Positions 21,792 to 31,722 of a stretch of 64,000 nt of DNA are shown here, piece by piece. The stretch covers positions 394,985 to 458,984 of the forward strand of contig BJOX01000302.1 of NCBI GenBank assembly GCA_009731375.1, in the 5' to 3' direction. This DNA is from Paulinella micropora (lineage: Eukaryota > Cercozoa > Imbricatea > Euglyphida). The notes under the pieces were generated by a model. It worked only from the letters and a program-made list of their open reading frames with translations, made no database searches and was not told where the DNA came from. Within the stretch, counting starts at the first letter, position 1, and every line of letters starts with the position of its first letter. The position numbers were made by a program, and so were the translations under genes.

Positions 21792-22442
21792 CGGGATGGG
21801 CCAGCACCGCAGCCAAGGACTCCTTCACATCCAGGTGCCGTAACATCCATTTCGGAGCCTCTTCCGGTGTGATTGCGATGTCTTTATGACACGCTCTGCC
21901 TGGGCGGAACGGTGCCCTTCCATTCAGAAACCCCTTCCTTGCATTCATTGGGGCAGACATAATACTTCTTGCGGATGTGCGCGGTGCTGCGGAACATGCT
22001 TTTCTCGAAACTCTGCCATCCGGGGATCACCGGGGCAGGCGCGCCACCATCCAAAACAACTAGATTGATTATGTCCACCACGGCCTCCATGAGGGCACGA
22101 GGAGGTGGTGAAAGGCTGCCAGCTCTGCCAGCATGTCCAGAACGGCGCCCCGTGTCAGCAAGCCATTGCGGAACAACTTGCAGGACATGCCATCCGTGGA
22201 CAACTCTCCCTCGTCCGCCCCATGTGCTAAGCGCCCTTCTCTAAGGTTGCCTTCCACTTGCTGTTGCAGCCAAGGAAGGCGGACTTGTTGTTCGAGATCC
22301 CCTGCAGCTGCATCAAGATCGCGATCGTCGTCAATGTCGTGGTGGCTACTGTCATGATCAGTAAAAGCATTGGTGCTGTCACACATGTCGACGTCCACAT
22401 TGTCGTCCTTCTCCTGCGCCGCTGCGTGTCTCTGAACAAGAC
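21792..22442 (-). CDS. T1 transposase gene, N-terminal exon(s)
   Basis: Begins after the acceptor gttttgcag at 22443. An acidic segment (DDNVDVDMC) is followed by AVLDMLAELAAFHHLL, DIINLVVLDGGAP, a Cys pair (YYVCPNEC) and WMLRHLDVKESLAAVLAHP, ending at donor gtaagc. Coding moves through three frames (shifts near 22,080 and 21,950), so this copy is damaged. The Cys pair fits the zinc-binding part of tnp2 proteins. Confidence 0.6.
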
Positions 22443-22639
22443 CTGCAAAACAGACGTACATACACTAGTTTAAATGCTCACATACTCATGTGCGTACATA
22501 GTATTACATACCCTCCTTCTCCATACATACATACATGCTGTCATGCATTCAACGCGCAGAATTAATATACGTTCAGACATAGTTGCAGATAATACAGGCG
22601 TACATAGTTACACATACATAGATAGTATTACAATCATTG
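22443..22639. other. Intron-like spacer in T1 transposase gene
   Basis: AT-rich with ACATACAT motifs and no palindrome units; bounded by the acceptor at 22443. Confidence 0.5.
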
Positions 22640-22973
22640 GCAGGCTTAAATTGTGTTTGTTTCCTTCCAAAAGAGACCCAGTTGTTCAGGGTTCATTCCT
22701 TGCTCAAGCATTTTGAGTACATGGCGTCTAATTGTCAGGTCAGTCTGCAAAAGTCCCATCCTTGTACAGTCCCTGCAGGGACAGGGACGAAGACTGCGCG
22801 GGTGACTCCCGCCTCTGTAGGACATGTCGGTCCGGACGATGAAAATCTGGAAAAAGTATGGAAATATTTCCAGTTGCTGGAAATATTTCCAGTGGCTGGA
22901 AATGTTCCCGCCTCTGTAGGACATGTCGGTCCGGACGATGAAAATGGCCATTGGCGGCCCAACTTCACCTGCC
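22640..22973 (-). CDS. T1 transposase gene, first exon with Cys motif
   Basis: Translation includes PCPCRDCTRMGLLQTDLTIRRHVL, whose CPC-x2-C followed by a helix resembles the transposase-associated zinc domain at the N-terminus of plant CACTA transposases. The exon is interrupted by a palindrome cluster flanked by a 40-bp exact duplication. The ATG is uncertain. Confidence 0.5.
22807..22945. repeat. Palindrome cluster flanked by 40-bp direct repeats
   Basis: 22807-22846 and 22906-22945 are identical over 40 bases; between them lie 59 bases with GGAAATATTTCC units ending (minus strand) in a pyrimidine run plus cag. It looks like a palindrome unit inserted into coding sequence with duplication of the target. 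Confidence 0.85.
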
Positions 22974-23040
22974 GCACGAGTTTTTGAATCTTTGCAACGG
23001 GTGTCTGGTTTTTGCAAAAAGAACCAAGAAACCATGGCGA

Positions 23041-23611
23041 GAACCAAGAAGGCCACGAGGGAGCAGGGCCGTGCGCATGGCAAAAGCAGCAGCAGCATCA
23101 GCATCGAGAGCAGTGCAGCGCAAGCAGGCAGTAGACACTGCTAACGACTCTCCGGGGAAAAATACTCGAGCTGCGAAAAGGGCAAAAACGGGCGAGGTAG
23201 CGGGCAAATAGCTAGTTGCCAAACGTGGCCTTCTCTTGTCTGACGGTTCCGAGGAAGAACAAAAACAAGACAATGCTGAAGTAGAGGAAACAGAGAATAT
23301 TGAGCAATTTGCAAAAGAAGAAGAATTAAAAGGAGAAGAAGGAGGAGAAGGAAAAGAAGAAGAAGAAGAAGAAGAAGAAGAAGAAGAAGAAGAAGAAGAA
23401 GAAGAAGAAGAAGAAGAAGAAGAAGAAGAAGAAGAAGATGAAGAAGACAAGGAAAATGCCGAACAAGAAAAAGAACAAGAACAAGAACAAGAACAAGAAC
23501 AAGACCAGGAAAACACAGCTCCTGCTGCTGCAGCTTCTTCTTCTTCTTCTTCTTCTTCTTCTTCTTCTTCTTCTTCCTCTTCCTCCTCCTCTTCTTCTTC
23601 TTCCTCTTCTC
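23041..23611 (+). CDS. T1 second gene, first exon (acidic/Ser-rich), cut by copia insertion
   Basis: Starts near ATG 23034 or 23077 with a basic segment (KNTRAAKRAKTG), passes a TAG at 23209-23211 in the main frame, then a Glu-rich stretch of about 45 residues, a Glu-Gln stretch and poly-Ser. The frame runs to the TTCTC duplication at 23607-23611. Beyond the copia it continues without phase change at 38,951 on the minus strand. Divergent from the transposase gene. Function unknown; in En/Spm the second protein (TnpA) binds subterminal repeats, which is only an analogy. Confidence 0.65.
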
Positions 23612-23905
23612 CATTACAATAAAATATAGTTGTTAGTAATTTCTGACGGCAGTTACTTTAATTATATATATATATACTGATAGGACTGATCTCAATCAAT
23701 GACACTGATTAATTATGTTAGGACGTAATACGACAATTGCTTTTATCAGCAGGCCATGTGCCTGAGTTTACCGCTCTTTTATTGGCGGAAATCTGTCTAC
23801 CTAAATAGATTCTCACAATCTGCTCAACCATCAACTACCAAAGTGAACCGGCTCTAACCCGGCCTCTGCCAACTAGACCGTCTGCCGGAGTTTAATATTA
23901 CATTG
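23612..23905 (+). mobile_element. C1 (Ty1/copia) 5' LTR
   Basis: 294 bp matching the reverse complement of 38957-39264 with few substitutions; the main length difference is an AT run. Flanked by TTCTC at both outer ends. The shared unit begins CATTACAA and ends TTACATTG, not the usual TG..CA, so the exact termini are uncertain. Confidence 0.9.
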
Positions 23906-24256
23906 GGTTATGAGTGCTTCTGATATTACCAGAGAAAAGGACGCGGTGACTATTGTTCTGCAAGGGAGAGCGCCGGCGTTCATCGATGGAGTCTAGGGAC
24001 GGAGCTGTGACGATTGGTTCGCACAAGTGCGAGTGGACCTGAGCTCGGTGGAATGCTGGGAGTCTGTTGCGCCCCTGAGGGAGGTTCTGGCGTTTTGATC
24101 GGAGGTCGAGGCGGAGTCAAGCGCTGCGTCACGGGACCGTGGTGAAGGGGAGGAGAAAAGGAGAACAAGTCCCGAGCCAAGTCTGGGAAGAAAGGGACGG
24201 ATGCAAGGAGGGCGGAGGCTAGGCAACCGGAGCCTGAACCTGCCGTTCGCCTTACC
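23906..24256 (+). promoter_or_regulatory. C1 leader with possible primer-binding site
   Basis: Begins at the LTR edge with TTGGGTTATGAGTGC, loosely like the tRNA-Met primer site (TGGTATCAGAGC) used by many copia elements. The rest is noncoding up to the Gag ATG. Confidence 0.45.
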
Positions 24257-25180
24257 ATGGTTCAACGACGCAAAATACTAGCCAGAAGGGCGCAAATATT
24301 CATGTGGCTGTATAAGGCCCTTGAGTATGGGTCACCGGCCGAGCGGATTGTCCGTCATCTAGTCAGGGAGCCTACTCTACGACCGCAGGAGATCATCAAC
24401 ATCCTGAGGCAAAGATACCAGGGTACCGAGGTGCATCAGATGCAGAGAAGGAACAACCTGGTGAGTAATTGGCAATTTAATGTGAGAGATGACATGATGG
24501 CTCAACTACGCGACTTCGTTACGCACTGCGACTTCCTGGAAGACCACGGGGAGCCGGTTGGAGTCAGCATGCAAATGCAGTTCGTCAAGACGGCGTTGGC
24601 GAGGTGCCCAGAAAAGCACCTGTGGAAACCATTCCTCGATGCACAGGTGGCGGAGCCGTCGAGGGACTGGGACTCGTTCGAGAATGCCTTCCAGAGACGG
24701 GTGATTGCGAATGATGCGCAGCGGTCTGCAAACAGGGAAGAGACTGCGATGTGGGCAGGGTAACAGGCGAAAGAGAGCAAGGGCGACAGGGGCGACAAGA
24801 GCAAGATGAAGCTCGAATGCTACAACTGCGCTAAGCCACACAAGTACTTTCGCTGTATGGAAAAATGCCGAATCCCTGGACACGATCATGTGGGGAAGAG
24901 CTGTCCTACGCTAAAAGACAGATACCGCAAGAAAATTCCGAAGGGAGACAAGCCGCAGAAGGAAACGGCGAAGAAAGATGGCGGGAAAGGTGGACGCAAG
25001 GGGTCGAATGCCGGAAAGCGCCCTCCTGCCGCGGCCGTGTCATGCATGGCATTCAACCTGCAAGAAAGAAGACCAACGATGGAGGATCCTGTTCCGAGGA
25101 GTGTGGACGATGATAAGTACCTGGCGCCGGCGGCGGACGGGTGGGGACTGCGGCATGTGCCTAGGAAGGAGAGAAGTCGT
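24257..25180 (+). CDS. C1 copia Gag with zinc knuckle
   Basis: ATG at 24257. Helical Gag segment of 168 residues (RRAQIFMWLYKALEYG, IINILRQRYQ, WKPFLDAQV) ends at an in-frame TAA (24761-24763); the same frame resumes with a basic linker and a Cys/His cluster (CYNCAKPHKYFRCMEKC, then GHDHVGKSC), a variant CCHC knuckle binding RNA. A Lys-rich tail follows. Coding then shifts frame near 25,130-25,200 into the MYND segment. The stop may be a point mutation. Confidence 0.75.
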
Positions 25181-25661
25181 GTGGATACGCATACCTGGCG
25201 CAGCGAGACACACCGTTCCGTTTGCTGGGCCACCGGAGGCGGAGATAGAAGGGGACCACAGCAACGGGAGGGTGAACATCGCTGACTTCCTAACTGTGTT
25301 CAACAATGCACCGCGTGCGGAGCTACACTGGTGGAAATGGTATTATAACCTGCGCATAACCCTGGACGATTGGGAGCACTGGGCCGTTGGGCTGGCGGGG
25401 GCTGAACCCTGTGACAAGGATACGCCAGTGCCATACGAGTGTGAGGCTTGTAGCGTCACTCAACCTGGAAAGGCCAAGATGTGCTCAAGGTGCAAGCTGG
25501 TGGCGTACTGCGACAGGGATTGTCAACGACTGGACTGGGCAGCCCACAGGGAGTTCTGCAACTGGACGCAAGCTGAAGGTAAGGAAGACTGGGCAAAGGT
25601 CGTGGCCGGAGGTCGGGAGCCTCGGGGGCTGGGGCCTCACAGCCTAAACGAGACAAAGCGA
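25180..25661 (+). CDS. C1 polyprotein segment with MYND zinc finger
   Basis: Frame 3 encodes ADFLTVFNNAPRAELHWWKW, then a textbook MYND finger: CEAC, KMCSRC, YCDRDCQ, DWAAHREFC at about 25,438-25,560, with all eight Cys/His ligands in normal spacing. MYND fingers usually bind proline-rich peptides in regulatory proteins. The frame is open to the inversion breakpoint at 25,658-25,661 and continues in phase at 43,738 on the minus strand, so the finger belongs to C1 between Gag and protease. I know of no standard copia architecture with this domain. Confidence 0.8.
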
Positions 25662-26170
25662 AGAGGAGATGTTCATCCTCCGATGTGCTCTCCTCCTCTG
25701 TTGCATGAGGATCCCCCGCCGCGAAAACTTCGCGTGCCGCCTCGTCGGCCGCCGCCTCCTCAGACAGTATTACCTTTACCGCCGCAAAACTACCGGCCGT
25801 CCATCCCCCATCACTTCCTTGCGGGTCATCGTCCGCCGACCATGCTACCGTCTTATACACTGGTGCGTTCTCACCCGTGCCATACCTCACCACTCCCCCT
25901 GCACAATCAATGTGTGTGCGCATTCGTCTGAGCGCGTCAAAGCTCCATAATAGACCCCCCGTGTAGGCTGGTCCACCCAAAATTTGTGTGTATATGACGA
26001 ATCGTCCGAGAGCCGAAACGTCAACAACAACGCGCCTGTGATCGGTGTTGATCCCAACACCCCACTCACCCATCCCTGCATCCGCCGCAGTGCTTACTGA
26101 TACCACAACTGTCCCCCCATATTTATCTTGGAAGTGTTTCCCCATCACACTGATCGCCGCCATCGTTTCA
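25662..26170 (-). CDS. G2 protease-like segment, 3' end at inversion breakpoint
   Basis: Minus-strand frame from 26163 gives MAAISVMGKHF, VGINTDHRRVVVDVS, FVIYTQILGGPAYTGGLLWSFDAL and THIDCAGGVVRYG, collinear with the G1 segment at 7.4-7.75 kb. As in G1 the catalytic D-(T/S)-G is not evident. A single-base shift near 26,165 separates it from the upstream frame. Sequence past 25,661 is C1, so the apparent ORF extension to 25456 is antisense MYND. The true frame continues at 43,739 on the plus strand. Confidence 0.65.
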
Positions 26171-26546
26171 TTCCCAATAACCTAGCTCATCGATCGCCAC
26201 TTTCGTGTAAGCTAAAGGGAAATCAGCTCTTTTAATTGAACTAACCATCCTCATTGGACTCATAGAACTAGCGCGTTCGGCTACCTTGTGATAAGTCTGG
26301 AGGAGAAGTCGGTTCCGTTCCCGTTCATTCCCATCGTCCCCCCCAGTGAGTCCCACTTTCCCTTCCGGCCCCTGGCCGATATCCTTGTCTATGTTCTCCC
26401 TCTTCTGATCCCCTATTACCTGTTCCGCTCCTTTATCTTCCTTATTACTTATTCTCCCCTGGGCTCCCTTATCGCCCTTATCACTTATATTCTCTTTACC
26501 CTTGTCCTCTTTTCCCCCTCGTTTCCCCCCCCCCCCCCCCCCCCCC

Positions 26547-26578
<32 letters not shown>

Positions 26579-26983
26579 NNNNNNNNNNTCTGCCTTCTGC
26601 CGTTTGTCGTGCGCCCTATCCTCCTTCCTACCTTCCTTTGCTCTCAACCTCTTCCTCGTCATTCCCCAGTCAAATCGATGGACTGGCGTTCGCCTTGGCC
26701 AGCCTCCCTGCCTGGGCTGCCGTATCCCGCTCCGTCGATCCGCCGCATTATCGTGCGCACCTGCCGTCGGCGGTCCCCTATCATCCAAAATTTCCTGCCG
26801 CCTATTGCCATTTTCCGAACCTATATGTTTCCCACCTGTCTTGCCTTCCCCCGTGATCACGACGTCGTCCGCGTCATCACGCCGTCGCGGTCGCGCCTCT
26901 TCCTCCCGTGGAGCCCGTTCCTGTTCAAAATTATTCCATGTTTCCGTTCATGTTTCCTTTCCATATCCTCTATGGATGTTATC
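26168..26983 (-). CDS. G2 nucleocapsid-like linker with poly-Gly tract
   Basis: Minus-strand Lys/Arg/Glu-rich sequence with a C-run on the plus strand (about 26,526-26,578, followed by a 10-base gap) that encodes poly-Gly. It ends ADFPLAYTKVAIDEL, which aligns with the start of the G1 protease-like region. Low complexity prevents a domain call. Confidence 0.55.
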
Positions 26984-27689
26984 CTACCCGACGGCGTGGG
27001 TGTTCCCCCTCCCGCCGTTCCCTGTCGCTCCGGTAATCCCGCTGCCGCTCCTGATATCAACATCTGTCAGTCCGGGTGTTGTATATGGGAAACTATGCTC
27101 CGTTCCTTTTGCCTCTTCTCTCGCTTTCCCTTCCTTTCCCTCCAACTTTCCTCTATCATCCTTTACCGTTGGGGTCATTCGCGGCCGTGCTTCGGTTGAA
27201 CGAAACGATCCCGCTCTTCTTCCTCCTCGTCCTCCTCCTCGGCCACCGCGACGCCCACGACCGCCATCACCGTGCCGTCTGCATCCCGCCGGATCCAAAT
27301 ACGAGCCCTTATCCTTACGTTCCCACCCGTATTTGTTGATGTTTTAGGTGTTGAATCGTTACAGATCCTCCAACTCGTGTTTATGGAACAGGCCCTCCAA
27401 TCCCCCCAGCTGCCACATGCCATGACGAATCGCCTCCTTCAATTCCGGCGAAATTGCCGCCGCTCGTGCAGGCTCCGATATCTCATCCATGTTGTCATCT
27501 TTAAGGTCATGACACAGCGTGTCGTCGTCATGTACGCGGCATGTGCCCCGGAGACGTAGAAACCAGATTCCAATTTGCCAGTAGCGCGACCTCCTCCAGT
27601 GGCTGTTCTCAACGCCCGCCGTTCGTATTTCGGAACTCCCGGCGCCCCACTAAGACGTTCTGCCGGAGGGTATCTCGTCTCGTTCGGCT
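26984..27689 (-). pseudogene. G2 Gag C-terminal Arg/Gly-rich region
   Basis: Minus-strand frames give ISPELKEAIRHGMWQLGG, VRIRARIWIRRDADG and a Gly/Arg-rich stretch (GGRGRRGGRGGGRGG), spread over more than one frame. RGG-type tails bind RNA in many Gag proteins. Confidence 0.45.
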
Positions 27690-28680
27690 TCAGATCCCAA
27701 TTCCTAGCCGCAGTCGTATAAAACGATGGGTCCGAAACATCCAGGGACCCTTAGGCCGAAATCCCCCTACACGGTGTGCCGCGTTCACCACCGGCGGTCG
27801 TTGATATGGGTGTGTATTGTGCCTTCTCAAATTAAATCTCTCCTCCCTGTGTGACACCTGCTTCATCCGTCCCCCGTAGTGGTCTCCGCTTCCGCGTGTA
27901 GACTGGCCTTGGTATTGCCCCTTTGAGCCACCACCTCCTCCTGTCGTCTGCCGTCCCGTCTGCGGCGGCCTCACCGGCGCCTGTGGCATCTTCGATAATA
28001 CCGTAGGATCCACCAACAATTGTTTTATTGCTTTGATGCCCTCGTGATCCATCACCCATGCCACTGGGTTGGTCTTGCCCTGCCATTGTTGCCATTTCGT
28101 CCTGTTGGCTTCCGGCAGTGATGGTAGCTTCCGGCAGTGATGGTAGCTTCAGGCCAGCATTCAGCATTTCCCTTACCACGTTTTTGGTGGTCTGTTCCCT
28201 CCACAGTCCATGCCCCATGATTAACGGGTATACCTTCCGTTCATCATTAATCAAGCACGTATCCACGACCTCCTGGAATAGAATTGGTAAGGTCGCTCTG
28301 GCCCGGATCTTGTCCACTATTACCCCCCGTGCCGTCTCCAATTCCTCATCCGCATCCGTAAGAGCCACGAATCCAAAAACCGCGCCCAGGACGTAAATTA
28401 AATGAATAACATCCACCATTTGCTATTGTTCCCTCTCCGGATTTCCCTTGACGCTTGTTTCATAAACAGTCGTCCATGTCAGCTGGTCCGCCAATTTCGC
28501 ATTGGCCCCACTCGTCCCCAAGACGTCCGAAATGGTGAAACATATTGTCTCCACTTCGGATCCACACTGCGCCCCGCGCAGTTGACTTTTGAACTGTACC
28601 GCAAACTGCCGCAGCATGTTCATGTATTTCCTATCCTCCGCCTTTCCTGGGTCGATGTTCGTTTACCCCTTCTCACCAAC
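27690..28680 (-). pseudogene. G2 Gag capsid-like region
   Basis: Frame from 28623 (LRQFAVQFKSQLRGAQ, CFTISDVLGTSGANAK) is broken by a TAG at 28423-28425 and continues in phase (DKIRARATLPILFQEVV, VYPLIMGHGLWREQTT), then shifts near 28,065 to VMDHEGIKAIKQLLVDP and a Gly-rich tail. Helical character and position before the RGG region fit capsid. No residue-level homology recognised. Confidence 0.5.
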
Positions 28681-28833
28681 TCCGTCTTCCTCAGATCATT
28701 CATAATCCTCCCCGTTTTCTCCCATCCTGTGACCGATCCTCTTTTCTGGCCGCTCCCACTCTTCCGACTCCTCTTCCTTCCCCCTTCCGACCCTTCCTCA
28801 TCCGAATCCTCATCCGACTCGCATTCCTCCGAA

Positions 28834-29506
28834 TCACTGCTCGGCTTTTTGCTCTTCTTTTTCTTTTTCTTGTTCTTTTTCTTCTTCTTCTTCGGAGGAT
28901 GTCTCCGAGTCTTCCAAAAGTTTCAGCCGTAACCTTATCCACGCTATCCATCCATCGACGCATCCTCGTACTAACGACAAATGATATGCCCACCCTCGTA
29001 GCTCCCTCACGATCGCCTCTAACGTGGCGTTGTCGGCCGTCCCGTCCAAATATTTTGCCTTTTTCATAAGTTTGTAAAGTCCCGATTTTCCCTCCCGCAT
29101 GTGTGCCATAGCATCCTTCTCCATACTGTGGTATCGCCTCCACGAAGTATAAAGCCTGCTCATATACTTCCTTTGCCCACGTCTCATGGACCGTCTGCAA
29201 CCACGACGTCAAGTCCTCCAATGGATTCGACGTCATCTTCTTGTTCCATGCCCTGTTCTCTGCCGTGATCTTAGTTGACTGCTGACGGATTGACATTACC
29301 AACTTGTTGACAACGTTCATCAGCTGTTCCACATTGCCATCGGTGATTACTTCCCCATCCTCCAACATCGGCCGTATGGTATAAGACGTCCACGCCTTTG
29401 CAATTGCCGGTACTTGCAACGCCCCACCACCGGTGTTCCCGATCGTGTATACACCGCTCAAACACATCGAGGCCACACCAATGAAGGTGGGAGGCGAGGA
29501 GAACAA
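28834..29506 (-). pseudogene. G2 Gag middle region
   Basis: Two minus-strand frames join near 29,110: upstream AIAKAWTSYTIRPMLEDGE and NVEQLMNVVNKLVMSIRQQ, downstream YHSMEKDAMAHMREGKSGLY and a Glu/Lys-rich tail. Mostly helical; function inferred from position only. Confidence 0.45.
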
Positions 29507-30173
29507 GGGAAACCAACTGGTGGCGGCACCCTTGACATATGAGCGCGCCTATCATGTCTGATCATTTCCTCGAGTTGCTACAGAGGAATCCTGCAGCTAT
29601 AGAGATATAAAAGCAGTTGAGCCGTGAGGCACTCAACCGATGGAACACGGTGAGGGATGATGGGGGAATAACGAAGGACATAAGTGCGTGAAACGAATCA
29701 ATACTTGCAATGGGTAAGCCCAACTGGGGGCCGGGGATCAAAACTGGTATCTTGGCCATAATGGCGGAAGTACTGGCGATGGCGGTAGGATACCACCGTC
29801 GCGTCGTCTGCCATCTGCCTTATCTAACGTAGAAGGGAGAAATAATAATAGAGAATGATACCACGTATATTCTTTTCTTTATAATATGTATATTTCCCAT
29901 ATTCCATGCCTTCCATGCATCCTCTGCCTCCCAGTTCCAATGTATCCTTGTCCCTTTTCTCGGTCCATCCTGAAACCTTCCTTATGTCCAACCGTCTTTG
30001 CTCCCCACCATTCAGTCCCCCCTCATCACTGTTTTATTTTGATTATTTTACTTTTCCTTTCCATGCTATTCGCTTTGTCCCCCTCCCTCCTTTCTACATA
30101 CTGAGCTGGGCCAACTCGTCCTTGTTAAATTCTCCCATCCACGCATTAAACTCCTCCACCGTCTCCTGTCGTG
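29507..30173 (-). pseudogene. G2 internal region, weakly coding
   Basis: Near 30,100 a short frame reads ETVEEFNAWMGEFNKDELAQL; around 29,820-29,560 another reads HRQYFRHYGQDTSFDPRPP with stops. No domain recognised. The Pro/Phe-rich plus-strand ORFs here are antisense. Confidence 0.35.
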
Positions 30174-31070
30174 TTACTGTCCCTGTTCCTCCTCTTGTGT
30201 ATCCTTCGAGGCCGTGCCCTCAGGCCTTGTCTCAACCCCCAACGGGTCCTCTATGTCCCCCATCTCAGCCACCAATTTGTTTATATGAATGATTTCCCTC
30301 TCCTTTTCCAACGACTTAATCCATTCCTCTGTCTCCACTCTCCTCCATTCATTATTATTCGTATTTCCCCGTGTTTGTTCTGTGGTCCACCGTTCCCGCA
30401 AGTGTTCTATGTATCGCCCCCATCGATCAGGATGTCTATCACGCCATTTTCCTTCCCAATCCTTAGTCTTGGCAAGCGTGCCTGTGAGTGCAGCGTGAGA
30501 TGACAAGATGACGTTCTGAACCATGTCCCCCATCTCTCATTCTATTCTCTGCAGATATAGGTATTGTTTGTGAGCCTCATCCGTCTCCTTATAATGGGCC
30601 CAACATGGTTCCCTCATTTCCTCCGGCATTGTACTGGTCGCCGCCAGCCATACCGACCGTATTACTCCCCACCTCGCTTCCTCAATTATCTCTTTTATAT
30701 GTTGTTTTTGTTCTTGTCCGACCTCCCACGCCTGAGCCAACTTTTCCAACTGCCGGGGCCCTCGTCTCATCATCCAATGCCCCCCTCAGTTCTTGTTCTA
30801 CCGCCAGAGCTTCTTCCATTCGTTCCTTCTCCTCCATCCTCCTCCACACTTCTTGTTCCACCAACAAAACCTCCTCCTGCACCCGTTCCTCAGCCTCCTT
30901 TTTGTCATTCCCATCCATTCCTAACGTAGAAGGCATGTATATAGTTCCCCTTTTCGTTCTCTCCCCCTGTTAGTCCGCCTTTTTTATCTCCTTCTGCTGT
31001 TGTGTCCATTGTTTCATGTCCTCCTGCAGTTGTTTGAGCCAATCCTGAGTCTCCTCACTATCCAATCATT
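30174..31070 (-). pseudogene. G2 Gag coiled-coil region
   Basis: Minus-strand segments DWLKQLQEDMKQWTQQQKE, EERVQEEVLLVEQEVWRRM, EVGQEQKQHIKEIIEEARW and HLRERWTTEQTRG form heptad-rich helices. Stops and shifts: a TAG near 30,970, a shift near 30,770, and a TGA at 30537-30539 with the frame resuming at once. Likely Gag multimerisation region. Confidence 0.5.
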
Positions 31071-31688
31071 GTCTGGCGCATGATTCTCCACCCTTTCTAT
31101 TATACTCCTAACTCGTAATGGTTCAACGAACATGGTCCAACTGTCTTCCCCCCTGTCTCTCAAAACCTTTATCCACTTCTTCGCATGTGCCGCCTTGCCC
31201 GTGGCACAAGTCCATGCTGTCCCCTTGTCCGCAGCACTTGGACTTGGTGGTGTGTCTTCTGCAGCAGCCTCCTTCTCGTCATCATCTTCACCTTCCTTCT
31301 CTGCTTTCTCTTTTTCCTTCTCCTTCTTTTCCTTTTCAACTTTCTCCTTGTCTGCTTTTTCTTTTCTAACTTTTTCCCTTGCCAATTTCTCGGCCTCTGT
31401 TTCCATAGCGTGGGGTCCAGCACCACCAGAGGATGTCGAAGACGAAGACGAAGACGAAGAAGAAGACGCAGTCGAATCCCTGCCCCTCGGGTATTCGATC
31501 TGAATTGCTTCATCCAAATCCTTTGTCATCTTATTCCTGAGCTCCATCCAGGTTGCTCCACTCTGGTTTTGTGCATGTTTGCACACTTGATCCACCGTTT
31601 TGGGTCCCCGTCTCAACCAGTACTTCTTAATAGCTTCCAAGAAGGTTCGGTTCTCCAACCTCGTCTGAATCTCCGGATTGAATCCCAG
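31014..31688 (-). pseudogene. G2 Gag segment resuming after the CACTA insertion
   Basis: Starts at the target-site codon CTG (31686-31688) in the frame that ended at 17314, then GFNPEIQTRLENRTFLEAIKK and VDQVCKHAQNQSGATW, a Ser run and a Lys/Glu-rich coiled coil, ending at 31014 after a shift near 31,070. The sequence upstream of 31,688 is T1, so the apparent start at 31691 is not real. Confidence 0.65.
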
Positions 31689-31722
31689 CACTTTGGGGAC
31701 AAATACTCAAAATTATTTCTAG
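31689..31722 (-). mobile_element. T1 CACTA transposon, right terminal inverted repeat
   Basis: On the plus strand it reads CACTTTGGGGACAAATAC then AAAATTATTTC; together with 17315-17348 it defines T1. The 3-bp target duplication (CAG on plus, CTG on the element strand) lies at 31686-31688. Confidence 0.9.

Noticed and set aside
17330-22905. CRISPR-like array (regular palindromic repeats with short spacers)
   Set aside because: Spacers are 3-6 bp and repetitive, the genome is eukaryotic, and there are no cas genes; the blocks are CACTA-associated repeats.
23236-23622. Glu-rich ORF as a stand-alone host protein ending at 23622
   Set aside because: Its last codons lie in the copia LTR; the frame belongs to the T1 second gene and continues at 38,951 on the minus strand.
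25456-25661. Extension of the G2 protease-like ORF to 25456 on the minus strand
   Set aside because: This portion is the antisense of the C1 MYND segment beyond the inversion breakpoint.
26288-27347. Proline-rich plus-strand ORFs of about 300 residues
   Set aside because: Antisense of the Gly/Arg-rich G2 Gag tail on the minus strand.
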